This document shows, piece after piece, positions 12,901-27,900 of a stretch of 64,000 nucleotides of DNA (positions within the stretch are counted from its first letter, which is position 1; each line of letters opens with the position of its first letter). This stretch comes from Misgurnus anguillicaudatus. Its lineage: Eukaryota; Chordata; Actinopteri; Cypriniformes; Cobitidae. The position numbers and the translations under genes were made by a program. The notes under the pieces were generated by a model, which did not search any database, was not told the origin of the DNA, and worked only from the letters and a program-made list of their open reading frames with translations. The stretch lies in the NCBI RefSeq assembly GCF_027580225.2, contig NC_073340.2:19786001-19850000 (forward strand), written 5' to 3'.

Positions 12901-15900
12901 TTTTATTTAAAATTTTGGTTTAAGAGATCCTACAGTTTCCTGCTATTGCTCAAGTGGAAGGGGAGTTTACCCTAAAAACTTGACACATCAGTTTACATTT
13001 TTATAAAGTTTTTAATTCTATATACACATTTCCTGTATTTTCTAGATGTATTCAAATAAAGAAACAATTATATATGATCATTATAACATTGCAAAAACAA
13101 CAAATCTAAGTGTGGCATGGTGACCTAAGACTTTTGCACAGTACTGTATGTGAAATATGTGATATATAAGTGAATATGTCTTAAGCTATTTTTATATTTT
13201 TCTCTCTCTTTCTCTCTCTCTCTCTCAGGTTCTTCCATCTGGCATCCTCCTTGCAGACAGGCAGCACGTATGGAGGAGAAAAGCAAGGTAAAATACTGGA
13301 ACATTGTGTCTGAAAACAATAATTTATAAACAGTTGTGCCACTTACTCTTTATTGAAAACTTAAAGGTGCAGTGTGTAAATGTTAGCGGCATCTAGTGGT
13401 GAGGTTGCGAATTGCAACCAATGGCTCAATCCACTGCTCAACCCTCGCTTTTGAAACTATGGTAGCCGCCACCGTAAAAACATGTCATCAACGGAGACAA
13501 CTTAGTAAAAAAAGTTTGTCCGTTAAGGGCTTCTGTAGAAACATGGCAGCACAAAATGGCGACTTCCACGTAAGGGTATGTAGGGTATTTTATCTCTGTG
13601 GATGTAGATAAAAACGTCTCATTCTAAGGTAATAAAACATAATGGTTCATTATTAAAAGGTTTTTATACACCCCCCATAAATATAGTTTTGTATATTATT
13701 TTGCATTTCTGTCAAGAGATCCTTTTAAAAATTACACACTGCACCTTTAATTTTGCAAGGAGCTAAATGTGCTAAATAAGTGCTGTGTTGTATTTAATCC
13801 CCTTTCATTCATCTTAAAGTGAACATGCCAACTTTTTATGTAAATTAGACAAATTTTGATATAATAAATTTTGGTTGTGTCATCTCACATAATTCCTTTA
13901 TTTAATCATGCAATAAAACGACCCTGATATATTTGCATTTAAATGACCCAATATATTTGTGTGTGCAAGTGTAGGACAATATCAGTCTGTTTAAATTATT
14001 CCCCAAGAGACTTAATCTGAGGATGTCTGTGAAGCATACGAAGAAAAATATTTAGTTTCCTTGGAGCTAGAATTAGGGACAGCCCCTTAGCCTTACAGTA
14101 ATAATAATAACTTATATTTACTAATTCAAAGTCAATCTGAACACTTAAAGTTGTTGCAAAATGAAAATGAGTACTGGTTTAGGGGCCGTTCAATATAATA
14201 ACCCTTTCCCTACAGAAACATGTGCGGATTCAGCTCAGTGACCAACAATCGAATGTACCTGAGCAGGTTTGTGACATGCGGCCCTTTCCCCTCTGCATGG
14301 GCTTACTGTACCTCCCAACCTGCTTTTAGCTTTAATACTGTAGAATGCTCACCGAGTTCCAAACTGGGTCTCCAGGACCACCCCCACCCAATTCTGATTA
14401 AAGTAATCAGGAGTCTGAATAATAGGTTTTCATGTCTGTACACATGCTGTGAGCTGATTTTGACTGATGCACAGGTAGAAAGATAGCAATGAATGCATTA
14501 CTAATAATTTGGTAGAACTTTTATTATATCACACAACACTGTCTTTATAATTTCTGAAATTGCTTGGTGTTTGCTGCTATTTTTAAGTACAGTATATTAA
14601 TTTCTATACTTGTGTAAGCAGTGTTTGGCAAAACACTATATATAAGCATTCTTTCTTATATAATTATATACGTTTCTTTTCACTAATTTTCTCTAATTTT
14701 CTGACCTAAAGTATTCTTCAGTGGAAACTTGTTTAACTTTTGTTTAAACATCAACACAAAAGTAACAGGAATGGTAACTCGAAATTAAATTTAAGTAAAT
14801 GAAACACACTACAATTTTCCTTTGCTGTCCCTTTATGCTTTAGTATCATTTTGTTGATTTTCCTCACTTTGTCTTTGTTTCCAGGTGACCCGAACTTCCT
14901 CAGAGAGCATCACATCTGCTCCTGCCTCCAGCACATCAGGATCCCCAAGCAGAATTATCTATGTAAGTGCATATCTGAGATATATTTTATACTCTAGAAA
15001 GGTGGTTGTGAAGGGTGTCAAGACACAGATTTTGAATAGTGACCCAACACAATGCCAAATATTTTTTATTGTAACACAAAAACTAAATCTAAATAAACTA
15101 AATTTGTATACTGTAATAGTGTTAAAAAATATTATTTTGGTAATGTCTCCTGAGTTTGAATAAGTTCATGTTATTGTCAACACTACCTTTTGTTTTTAAT
15201 CTTGATTAAAGGAGCCATATCATGAAAATCTGACTTTTTCCATGTTTAAGTGTTATAATTGGGTCCTCTGTGCTTCTATCAACCTAGAAAATGTGAAAAT
15301 GAACAACTCAGTAACTTAGTTTTGGTAAACCACTCTCTGCAAGCATGTGAAAAAAATAGGTAATTGAAATTGAGCTCCCCTTGTGATGTCAGAAGGGGAT
15401 CTTATTATAATAATACCACCCCTTAATGTGCAATATCCAACTACGGCACTACCATTTAGTACCATATGGTATTTTGAGCTAAAACTTCACAATCATACTC
15501 TGGGGACACCAACGATTTATTTTTCATCTTTAAAAAGTCTTAAAAATGTCCCCTTTAAATGTAGTCATTGTTTCTTTTTTACCCTGCATAGTTTTTTTCA
15601 TTCATTGTGAGGATATGGTCATGACTGTTAAGCTTCTTTCAAGTAACATGTTTTTACACCAAAAAACTGTAGTTTCACTGGAAAATGGAAAATTTGACTA
15701 TATGACTAGTTGTCTTGTCTATGCATTGTTTAATCATGCTGCCTATCTGTTGGTTGTGACCTAATATGAATCATATATCATTGCTTTTTACTTGTATGAG
15801 GTCACCACCAGTGGGCAGCAACACATAAGACTGCATGCATTATGATTTCATGTTTTCTGGTTTCTCTTTCTGTTGGACCCCTCTTGTCTTCCTCAAGGCA

Positions 15901-18900
15901 AAACTTGGTGATGAACTTTTGGACTACAAGGACCTGGCCGCTCTTCCTAAAATCAAAGCAATTTACAACATTGACAGGCCAGACATGCTCTCATACTCCC
16001 CCTATGTGAGCTACCCTGTGGAGGACAGGACCTTCGGGGAGGTACAGTCACACACAATAACTTTTAATATGTCTTCTGTCTTATGTGTCTGTTTTTTTAC
16101 AGCTTCTAGACTTTAAAGATGACTCGAAAGAATAAGGCAAACAGGATAACACACTGTATTAAATTGTCATACAACAGCGAACAGCATGTGTGTACTTATT
16201 GCATGTGCTGTAATGACCACATCATTTATAAACCTCATCTATAATCTCTCACCATCACTCAGTGTCACACCACCATGACTTTGCTAAAAAGTAGGGATTT
16301 TGTGAATCAAACACCAAAAAATTTGCAGTTAGTTACCTTGCAAAATTAAAATAAGTTGACGTGTTTGAAATTTGTATTTAAAAGCATTGCATTGAAACGG
16401 TTCAACTTCAACAACTCTGAGCAATATGCATTAATTTCTATAAATCCTGTAGCTCAATTTGGAGAGCATTGGAGCATTACATAAGCAAGACTTATGTGAT
16501 AGGTTCGATCATGGGAAACACAAACACCTGTACTGATAAAAAAAGTATAGTTTGCATGTGCTTATTATCATTGGAGGTTTTTTTTGTTTAAGTGGTCTAC
16601 TTTTTCCCTGACTGTTTGATTGCACATCCCCACCAACACCTCATTTTACAGAACTTAAAATCATGCAGTTAGGGAGAAACTAATGTTTTTTCATGAGCAT
16701 TTTATCACTTCATTTCAGTCCATCTTACTCACTTGCTTTCTTTGTTTACAGTCACCCCAGCAGCTTACCCCTACACCAACTGAGGTACAGTAGAGTTGAC
16801 ATAAAGAACCAGGCCCTGATAATGTTTCAGTGATTCCTTGTGTCCTTTTGTGTCATGCGTTCAGTGTATCTGTCATGGTTTTTGGTTTGAAAACTCTGAT
16901 GTAATCACCCAATGATCAGCCTATTACCAGTTAGGTAATAGAGAGTGATTTTTATTTAGTGATTATAGTGTTCATACCAGTGTTGTAGTCGAGACCACCT
17001 AAACTGAGACCAAGACCAGAGTGTGTTGAGACCAAGACAACACCAAGACTATGAGGGGCCAATATAAGACAGAGACCGAAGACAGTCGACTCTGAGACCA
17101 TCAAAAATTGATTACCATATTTTCCAGACTATAAGTCGCTCCGGTGTATAAGTCGCATCAATCAAAAATGCGTCATGAAAATGAAAATACATATATAAGT
17201 CACAATGGACTACACATCACATTTATTTAGAAAATTATTTCACAAATCCAATTTGATCCAATTTTAGACATTTAATCTGGAAAGGCAAGTTATTCAACTA
17301 AACAATAGCACACAGAACAGCAGGCTGAATAGATGTTCGTACGTTAACGTAACATTATCAGTTATTTACATGATACACAATAGCATACAGAACATACCTG
17401 GAAGGCTGAATAGGCTAAATGAACAAAACAAGCGAACAATAGGTTCGCAGGCTTGTCATTCCACATCACTGAATCCATTAAATTATATAAATACAGGAGC
17501 AGAATATAACAGACTCTTGCGGCTGTAGACGGTAAATGTTGTCTCTTGGTTCATATATGTCAAAATGAATTCATATTAACTTACAAGTCGCGCCTGACTA
17601 CAAAACGCAGGACCAGCCAAACTATGAAAAAAGTGTGACTTATAGTCCGAAAACTATGGAAAATGATTGTGGATGGATGGATATATTGCAGGCCTTTTTA
17701 ACAGATTTCTTTTTTGGCAATCTCACATTAATCTCTTACCGGCACAACACTAAAAAAGAAATCAAATAAGAAATAAGTCAATGATTACTTTTAAAGCCAG
17801 AAGTTTTACATCCAATCACATTAATGATGTTAACACATAAATCAGTCCATTCACCAGCAATTTAGTGTGATACCCGCAGTCAGTGTTGGGGAAAGTTACT
17901 TTTAAAAGTAATGCATTACAATATTAAGTTACTCCCCCAAAAAGTAACTTATTGTGTTACTTAGTTACTTTTCATGGAAAGTAATGGTTACGTTACTTTT
18001 AAGTTACTTTTTCTTACTTGGCTGAGGCTTGATCTCTTTAAGGCCTTGCAGGTGTTTTTTATGATCGCAAAAATGTCAAGCTGTGGCCTGCCATCTCAGT
18101 TTCTGACTTTTCCCGCTCAGGCGCACATAGTGCGTAATTCTACGTTAATACGCTCAGTTTAATTCAGTACATTATTTTATGTTAAAATTGAATTAATTAA
18201 ACTGAAAAGTAACTCGCATTATTTAAAAAAAAAGTAAAATATTAATGTGTACATTTATAAAGTAATGCGTTACTTTACTTGTTACTTCAGAAAAGTAATA
18301 TTCTTATGTAATACGCGTTACTTGTAATGCGTTACCCCAACACTGCCCGCAGTTGTGGTCTTGAAATAAAATCTCGAGACCACCAAATCTGAAACCAAGA
18401 CCAAAAACAGTCGAGACCAAGACAAGACCAAGACCATCAAAAACATTTCCAAGCCTGGTCTCAAGAACTACAACACTTGGTCATACTATGTGTATTTCTT
18501 TTCCAGGCATATAGTTTCCTCCTGTATGCCCCAGTACCATAGTGATCTTGATTTAACTTCATTTAGATTGTAAATTATTTGTTTGTCAGACTTAAATACT
18601 TCCTCTATATTTTTAGGGAGAGGGGGAAAGGTCTCCCCGTCAGAGAAGACCCTCCAGCCCGAGTTCCAACAGTTCTTTAGGAGGTTATGGCCGATATACC
18701 CCTTCTCGTTCACCACAGACCTACAGCAGACCAGGTATCCCCTTATATACATGTTGATGCCCACTTAGATACACCAGAGGTTATTCTGTAACTATGCAAT
18801 CTGTAAACATGAACTGTTTTCTCTCCTGCACCATTAAACAAAGTGTTGCATTTTTAAATTACATTCTGAAACACAACATATCCAATGACACTTTTCAGCA

Positions 18901-21900
18901 ACTCGACTCTGATTCATTTGGGTTTAAGTGCAGTTTCTGATCTCACATTACTGCAGTTTTCCTGATGGGTTGGGTGTTTCGCTCAGAGCACTTTTTGAGC
19001 ATCAATATATACAACCCTTTCAGATTATTCCAACACGCTACATGTACCGACTTCAGGTAGGAGTAGCGCCCTTGGCATTGCCAGAGACTCCTCCCCTCTG
19101 CCTTCATACAGTGACAGTGGTAGAAACACTCCACAGCCGGGGTGCAGTGGTGTGGCCCTGCCCCTCAACCCCACCACCCTGGCTTTGCTCCAGCAACACA
19201 ACTACATCCCTTATTTCAAAGGTACCACAGCTCTGCCCGAAGGCTTTTGCTTTGTACCAGTCCCAAACATGCTTGCGCTTGAGTATTTGATTGGTACAAG
19301 TGCGACACGCCTGCTGTTTTAACATTTTTACAAACGAGTGCTTTAACAGCAAAACGGCTAACATCACAAAATGCATGAAGTGTGCAACACTGAGCTACGG
19401 ATCAATCTTCCTCAAATTCCTACAGTAGATATGAAGGACTAGTTAAATATGCAAACATGAAATCATTACCCTGTCCTTCATCCACCTTTCCTGAACAGGA
19501 ATTGAGACAGGATTCAAACAGGAAGGAAAGTCTGAAAGTAAGCCTAGGACAGCCCTGCACCTCAATTTGTCTTCTCACGGTAAACCTTGGACCCCTGTGG
19601 TCCCAGTCTCTCTTTCACTGTGTATCACCGGTGTGTTACAGTGATGTGAGATTGTAGGTGTACCATAAGGTTCAGTCTTTTGAATGCTTTGTTGTTTATG
19701 CCTGCTGTTATTGTGTTTATAAAGATTTTGCATGTATGACTTGTGGATATTCATATTTTAGCTGAAAAAGTAAATCATGCACATGACAAATGCGAACGTT
19801 GGTGAGAATAAATATGCACTTTTATCACTGTAGTTGATGTTGTGGTGATGTGAAGGTGAAAGTTCCCACAAATGCATTTGATATGCAGAAGTTGATGTCT
19901 GTAAGTGCTACCATCAAGTTTATAGCTGTTGTTTCTCTTTCTCGTTCTCTTTTTTAGCATTTTCTGAAATGTTTTAATAAACATAATGTTTGCAGACTCT
20001 CTCCATCAATGGGTTGAATCAAATAATGTTAGGTTTGTGCTCAGACAAGCAATCATTTTGAGGTCCAGAAGTCTGGGACCATTAGTAACAGTGTAATATT
20101 TATATTTTCCATTGTGAATTATATTATTAGCATACTTTAAAGGAATAGTCTACTCATTTTCAATATTAAACTATGTTACCTTAACTAAGAAGAGTTGATA
20201 CTATCATCTGTGTGCGTGCACGTAAGCGCTGGAGCGCGCTGCGACACTTCGATAGCATATAGTTTAGCCCCATTCATTCAATGGTACCATTTAGAGATAA
20301 AGTTAGAAGTGACCAAACACATCAATGTTTTTCCTATTAAGGACGAGTAGTTATATGAGCAAGTTTGGTGGTACAAAATAAAACGTAGCGCTTTTCTAAG
20401 CGGATTTAAAAGAGGAACTATATTTTATGGCGTAATAGCACTTTTGGGAGTACTTCGACTTGGCGCAGTAACACCCTCCCTCTCCCATTATGAGAGGGAG
20501 AAGGGGAGCGGACTTTTCAGGCGAGTCGAAGTACTCCCAAAAGTAATATTACGCCATAAAATATAGTTCCTCTTTTAAATCCACTTAGAAAAGCGCTACG
20601 TTTTATTTTCTACCAACAAACTTGCTCGTATAACTACTCGTCTTAAATAGGAAAAACGTTGATGTGTTTGGTCACTTCTAACTTTATCTCTGATTGGTAC
20701 CATTGAATGAATGGGGCTAAGCTAAATGCTATCGAAGCGTCACAGCGCGCTCCAGCGCTTGCGTGCACGCACAGAGATGACAGAGGGAAATACGAATTGC
20801 TGGAAAAACTTGTCAATGGTGGGGAAAGGGTTAACGCATATCAGTGCCAATGTTTTGTTTCACGATACACACCAGTATAGTTTTTGTAATGTTTGTTTGT
20901 AAAAACTACTTAAATGTCCTAAAATAACTAATGCAGGGTTCACACCAGATGCGGTAGAGGTGGCAAGCGGGAGTGATTTGCATGTTAAGTAAATGCAAAA
21001 ACACGATTAGGCATCACGCAGTGAGGAAGGCGCAGTGCGGATGGCGCGTTTCGCGCAAATTGAGCGTTGCCGCGGGAAACACGCGAGTTGAAAAATCTGA
21101 ACTTCGACGGATTTCCGCACCGCATTAACCAATCAGGACCTTGCTGTAGAAGTGACGTGATTACAGGAAGTGAGCGAGTCTCAGCTGAGTCGCAGAAGCC
21201 CCTCCCATGACGTGAATTTCCGCGTGAATGTCTCGAATGACTAGAATTTAATGCGTGGCTTTCACACGCGAATGAAGGGGGTAAACTTAAATGTTCAAGC
21301 ATCCAACTACGAGCGTTGGTGTGAATGCACCATAAGGCCTAGTACTGCATTAATCTAAACCCTGTTTGGTGGGTGTCAATTGGAGACAGACAGATAATAA
21401 CTTAGACAGATAACTTGTCCGTGAACCACTCCATTGTACAGTACAGTATGCTGTTTTCTCTGGGAAGAAGAGGAACTGTAGGCTTTACAGAATTCTTTAC
21501 ATTTGATGCTTAAAAACTAGCCTCAAGATTTTGGTTTTGTGGGTTTTCTGCAGAAAGTAGAGAGAGCAGGAATAAAGTTCGCAGGATAAGATTAAAGAGG
21601 TAAACCGGGGAGCTGTAATTTTAGGTCGGTTTGCCAGGCGTGGTGGCAGAAGCTTGTGCAAACCCAGGCATGATGGTACAATAAAGGTTGTGTTTGCAGT
21701 CTTCTGTTTATGATCACTTACTAATTGACTTCTTATTGGCTAAAGGCTAAGGAGAATTTGCAAGTCAGCACTTGGGTTTTTCAGACTTGTTTTGTGTTTG
21801 TTTTCTTTTTGAGATAGTTTTAATGAAAATGGAAATCATTCATAGAATTGGCATCAGTACGGGATGTTAGGAATACTGAGGAATACCACAGATGCATCAT

Positions 21901-24900
21901 GCAAGCAAATCTCAACGTGCAAGGCAGTGATGTCATTGAGACTGTTGAGTGTCTCTATTCACTGATGTAATAAATCAATCAAGTGAATGATGCAAAGATA
22001 TTTCTCTTGTTGAGAAATGCGAAGCTTGAGAAAACGACCGGCAATCTTCTTTACAATGTTCTCTGGTGTTGTGATTACTCTGTAGTTAAAGATATAAGGA
22101 AGATTTACCTCTAATGCAAGCTGAACTTTGACTAACAGCCCTTTGCGTGTTTAACGGTGTGTTCTTGTGTCTGAATGAAGTGGGAGTGAAAGCAAAAAAG
22201 GAAAAGAAAAATAAGGCAAAGAAATGGTTAAAGGTGCAATGTGTAACTTTTAGAAGGATCTCTTGACAGAAATGCAATATAATATACATAACTACATTAT
22301 CAGTGGTGTATAAAGACCCTACAAAATAAACTGAATTGTTGGGTGTTAAACTGTGGACTGAGCGCTGGTTGCAATTCACAATCTTACCGCTAAATGCTGC
22401 TAAAAGTCCCACATTGCACCTTTAAGTTTTTGTGCATTTAAATATTAAAATTGCAAATTTGCACCAGTTCCAAACGAGTTGAATAATAGATTATCTCTGT
22501 CCCTTTTTTTTCTCTGTATCAGCTTGTTAAAATAGTTTGGTTATTAGTTTATCTCTTTTCCTGAATGTGCATAGTCCTTGTCTTTACTCCTTCCTTTACA
22601 TGATTGAAGCTACATTAGTGTTGTCCTCCATGCATGTGTATAAATATGGTGCTCAAAGTTTGAATACATTTGTGCCTTTTAATTGTTTTAAAGGTGGCTG
22701 CACTGTGATGTTTATTGAAATGTCTAATGTTCAAATGTGATTTTTTTTTTTTGCAACCCCTTCTACTCTTTTTCTTTTCTCTCTATTTGCCTGCTGTTAC
22801 CTTTACCCACCCGAGGTAGTGAAAGTGGGCGGAGCACCCCCAGTCTCTCCACCTATTCTGATGGCAAATCTCCCTCCACTGCATATGTGGCTGCCCCACG
22901 GCATTTTCATATCCCAGGTAGGCCTGCTTCAGTCCCTGTGCTTAAACCCTTCAGCTATTCCTCTGTAAAATGTATTATGGAGGCATTTGTATGATCTGCT
23001 GTGCAACCTACTTTGATTCTTCACATTTCCTGTCCTGCTGCGACCTTCATTCTGTACAATGTTAAATACTCTTTTTTCTGCCTTTTTTTATTAAAGAGCA
23101 ACTATGGTCCGATTCACAATTTTACATTTCCTTTTGTGTGTAAGTATGCATTAGTACATGTTAATGATATGTAAAAGGTACAAACCCCAAGGTAAACAAT
23201 GGCGCGAGTTATCGTTTCCAACGTAAATCTCTTTTCTTGGACTACAACAAACACATGGATTGTAGGCAACAGTTTACTTCCTGTGCCTGTTGACGTGGAC
23301 ATGACCGACATTATCATAATTCCTCCCGCTTTGACTCACAGCCTGTAAGTTAACTCCTGTTAGCATTGCATTGTGAGCGAATCTTTTAAACATGGTAATG
23401 AGCGTCACATTTCCAGAGGTATTCAGGCCAATCACAACGTACAGATTATTTGGCCAATCAGGGACACAGTGGTTTTCAAATTGAGTTTGTACAAAATCAA
23501 TGCGTTTGTATTGTGTACCAAATACACAAAATAAGGTTTTTTTAGCGATGAAATAGGTGCTCTTTAAAAGCTAAATAAAGCTAAAACGTACAGTTTTCAA
23601 GATCACAACCATTTCTATGCCCTGGATTCATTTGTGTCAGTACAGTAATACTGTATGCACTTACAAATTGTTGTTGCAAGCAAAGCCCCGTTAATAGGGC
23701 ATATACAAAACCGGTTATTGTCATTGGTCCTTCCTGGAGATGTTTCAAATGATTCAGTTTATTATTGTCATGTGTTTTGTGTCCATTAAATTTCTTTGTC
23801 CTATATTTTAATGACGTCCATTGTTTCCAATGCTGGCACAGGCTGAAACGACTCTTAAAATGAGCCACATGTGTTACATTACATGACTAATTTTTCCTAG
23901 CAGTAATGGGTTAGAGGCAGACATGAGGTTGGGATGACCTAAACAAACTGCAGAGATGCACAGACTGAGTCAATTATTAAGACATTGTGTGTCATTGCAA
24001 TTACACCCTTTATATGCCTGTTTTCCTTTTGGCTTCAGTTTATTTTCAGGTGATCTTTTTCGTATGTGCTTTGCTGAAGTCTCTGGCACAGTATGTTCTT
24101 AATGGAGATAAGCGTTTGTTATTTGTAACTGCAGACAAATCCGTATTTAAAATCCAAGACCAGGAATTTGTCAAAGGCAGAATGCTTGACAGTTGCATGC
24201 CAACCATGAAAAAGTATGAATGATGATGATAATGAAATGAACTGTGACATCTTGACTCTGTTAGGGAATCACATAATGCATTTCCTGCTTTTCTTTTACC
24301 CTAATGCCATTCAATATTAACTCATGCTTTTTTTATATCTCTTCGCTTACTTTTTTATTCTCCTGCTTTTCCTCTCATTTCCACTTACATTCTCTTTCTC
24401 TCTGTCTTCCATTCTCAGAGGCTAAAGTCAAAGATAATATCTATAGAAAGCCCCCTATCTACAAACAGCATGGTACAGGCCAGTCTCCGTACAGCAGTCT
24501 CTCTTTGCATGCTTTTATGCATGACACCATGGTTCCTGTTGCCGTGGAACCCTTTTACCTTTGACCTTTCTTCTGTCTGCTGGTTTCCATTTCAGCTCCT
24601 TCTAGACATTACAAATCTCCCAAAAAGTTTGGGTTTGACAAGGTACTTGTCATGCAGAAATAAGTACTTAGTCATTGGTTGTACATTTACAAAAAGTTTA
24701 TGACCTCAGAAGTGTTAAAGCAGCCCTAAACTATTAAAGCAATAGCTTACCTGAAAATACAAATTATGCTATTATTTACTTGCCCTCATTTCAAATTTAT
24801 AAAGTATCCAAAGCATAATAAAAGTATTATAATTATTCCAATTTCTGAAGTCATATGATGGCTTTGTGTGAATTACGTTATTTACTGATATTATTTCACT

Positions 24901-27900
24901 CCATTTCACCACTGCGACTGATTAAGCGATTCATTACAAATATCTGAAAAGTTTGTTTACAAACTAGAAATAGCGTCATATGTGAATACATGTATATAAC
25001 CAGGGGTTAAATTGGGATTTGTTATGGGGGGGCTCTGTGGGGTGGGGTTGAGATGGGTAACATGTTTAATACTGATGACAGCAAAGCCACTGGTGTGATA
25101 AATTTCAGCTTTGAAGCTGCTCCAGAGGTTGACCCAAAATTGCACCTGAACTTGCATTAAATGTTGCAAATCTATACGTCTGACACCCTATATGGATTTG
25201 TTGCACATGTCATCATGCAAAACTGATCAAACGTTCAGAAAATGAAGTTAAAAGAATCATACAACCTCCTTGACTAATTCTAGGCATGAATAGATAATCA
25301 TCAATTACTATAGTTCTAGTTGGTTTGTATAATCCAATTAAAAAAATACATTATTATATTAAAATATATACAAAAAGTTATATTCAGTGTTATATTCAGC
25401 ATATTGTAAGGATATGAGTGACATGGTGGGCACACTGGAAGGCTCATCCCCGGACGGCCCCGGCGCAATTTAAACCCTGTATTTAACATGTCTATTACAT
25501 TGAATATCAATGGCCAGATTTACTAACAGCTTAAAGGGACACTCCACTTTTAAAAAAAAAAACTAATTTTCCAGCTCTTCTAGAGTTAAACATTTGATTT
25601 TTTACCGTTTTGGAATCCATTCAGTCGATCTCCGGGTCTTGCGGTACCACTTTTAGCATAGATTAGCATAATCCATTGAATCTGATTAGACCTTTAGCAT
25701 TGCTCTCAAAAATAACCAAGTTTTAAGCCAGTTTCAATATTTTTCCTATTTAAAACTTGACTCTTCTGTAGTTACATCGTGTACTAAGAGCAACGGAAAA
25801 TTAAAAGTTGCGATTTTGTAGGCAGATATGGCTAGGAACTATACTCTCATTCTGGCGTCATAATCAAGGACTTGGCTGCCATAACATGGCTGGAGGAGGC
25901 GCAATGATATTACACAGTGCCCGAAAATTGTCCCCTTGGTAACTTTTCAATAGCTGGAGACTATTTTCGGGCACTGCGTAATATCACCAATAAAACCTTA
26001 TTGTAAAGTGTTATACAGTATATTTAAATAAAATGCAAAAAAATACTAAGGTCTGCACTCGTGAATTTACTGGTATTCACCACTACATTTATTATGGAAA
26101 TTCGATTTTTGCACGTGTTCTTTAACATGCACCATATGCACTTTTTAAAAAATTTTGCGCTCATGCTAATTTGTTCTGTTTAGTCAATTTATTTATTTTT
26201 TTCCACACAAACCTATTGTAGGACTTTCGAATACTTGGAATAAAGTGGGCCACTTTTATGATACCTTTATTGTGATTTTGCATTCTTTGTCCTAATTGTA
26301 AGTTCATAAAAAAGTATAAACCATATATCATAACAAATGTCTTTTTTGTTTAAAGGCAAGTAAATAATAATTCCAGTATTTTTATTTCTTGGTAAACTAT
26401 TACTTTAACTTACAGGTAATAGTTGTTTCTGATGCATTTAATATTAAATAATGCCTTTGATAGGTTTCCATCAACAAGATCTATATTGGTTTAGCCTGTC
26501 ATGGAAGCAGCAGTCAGATGTGTTAATCATTTTTGTTTTGTGTCCATCTTCATCCAAACACTCATTTGTTCATCGCAGCCCACAATGTCTCATTCGTCTA
26601 TGGTTTTGTGATTTAGATGTCTGGTGGTGTCTCTGTAACTCATTGGTGCTGTGAAAAGTCAAAGGCATTTGTATAACCCATTGTGATTGGTTTGAAGGCA
26701 TCTCTATAGATCATTGTGATTGGGTGGTAAAGGTATTAATCATGTGATTGGTTTCTTTTTACCTTTATTTTTAAACTTGCACCTTCATCCTGATGACATT
26801 GTGTTTGGTTGTGTAACCTTTTTTAATGTGCTTGTTGATTTCTGTTTGTTTTCCTTAATGAGTCCTGAGATCTGCTTTATCACAAGCCACACTGATCAAA
26901 TCAAGTGATATGGTTTATGGGTTTATAACAGAATGTTGATTTTAACTTTTGTCGTGTGTGCACTTTTGTACTGTATCTTGCATGGTGTAACTTGTGTCAG
27001 TGTCACTCCATACAATGAAAACCGTCCATTAGGGTCTATTTAAGTTTTGTTATTGTGCCACAGCTTCCAGAACCTCCTGGCAAGATGGAGAGGATGCAGA
27101 CAGAAAGGTGATTTATGTTTTTGCATAGATGTCCAAACTAAACATGCAGTATAAAGCATTTTTGTGCTGTTGTTCATTTAATCAAACATGCTTTATAACA
27201 TTTGTTTCTCATGATAGTTATATGTGCTTTTATATTTCTACATGGTTTTTGTCAATAGACCAGAACGAGTTGGATGAATCTGAAGGGAGAGACTGATGGA
27301 CAGTCTCCAGAATTGGACCCAAGGACTTCTACCCACAGTTTGCCCACTGATATGTCTCAACCCAGTAAGTAACCAATCAGTGATTTGTAATGGAAATTAT
27401 GACACAGTAAGACATTAATAGGGTGTGTGGGTATACACCTGTGGCCCACCAACATTTCAAGGGGGCCTTAAGATGATTTAAAATAAGATAAAAAAAGCTT
27501 TAAAATAAGATAACATAAGATACATTTTTAATTGTTTGGTTATTTTTGTAATGAATATTTAAGTATACTTATGCCAAGCTCTAGAATATTATATTGTTTA
27601 GAAATAGAGTGAGTGTGGAGGGCTTCAAATATTGTTTCGGGCAATAGGGGGTTGAGAACCAATGGTATATGCACGATATGTGTAAGAAATATTCAAAAAG
27701 TACCAAAATAAAAAGAATTAAATCTGTTTTATTAGAAAGCAGTCAAAGAAAACCCCAAACTCTTTAACCAACTCTCCTTTACAGACTTTCCATACAGCAA
27801 GTCTGCTTCATTACCAGGATACGGTCGAAACGGCATATTTAAGGTAAATTTGCCTGGAAATACAGTGTTTGTAAAGACACATTATTGCATGTTTAGGCAA

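Larger units (their letters stand above)
16978..18478. mobile_element. outer hAT element with (GAGACCAAGACCA)-type repeats
   Basis: TIRs CAGTGTTGTAGT and ACTACAACACTT; flanks GTTCATAC (16970-16977) and GGTCATAC (18479-18486) are an 8-bp duplication with one mismatch. Both ends are rich in GAGACCAAGAC. Two other elements are inserted within. In the ablim2 intron. Confidence 0.8.

Noticed and set aside
14220..14486. possible extra ablim2 exon
   Set aside because: Open frame and an AG upstream, but no ABLIM similarity, and adjacent exons 13287 and 14885 already join in phase 0.
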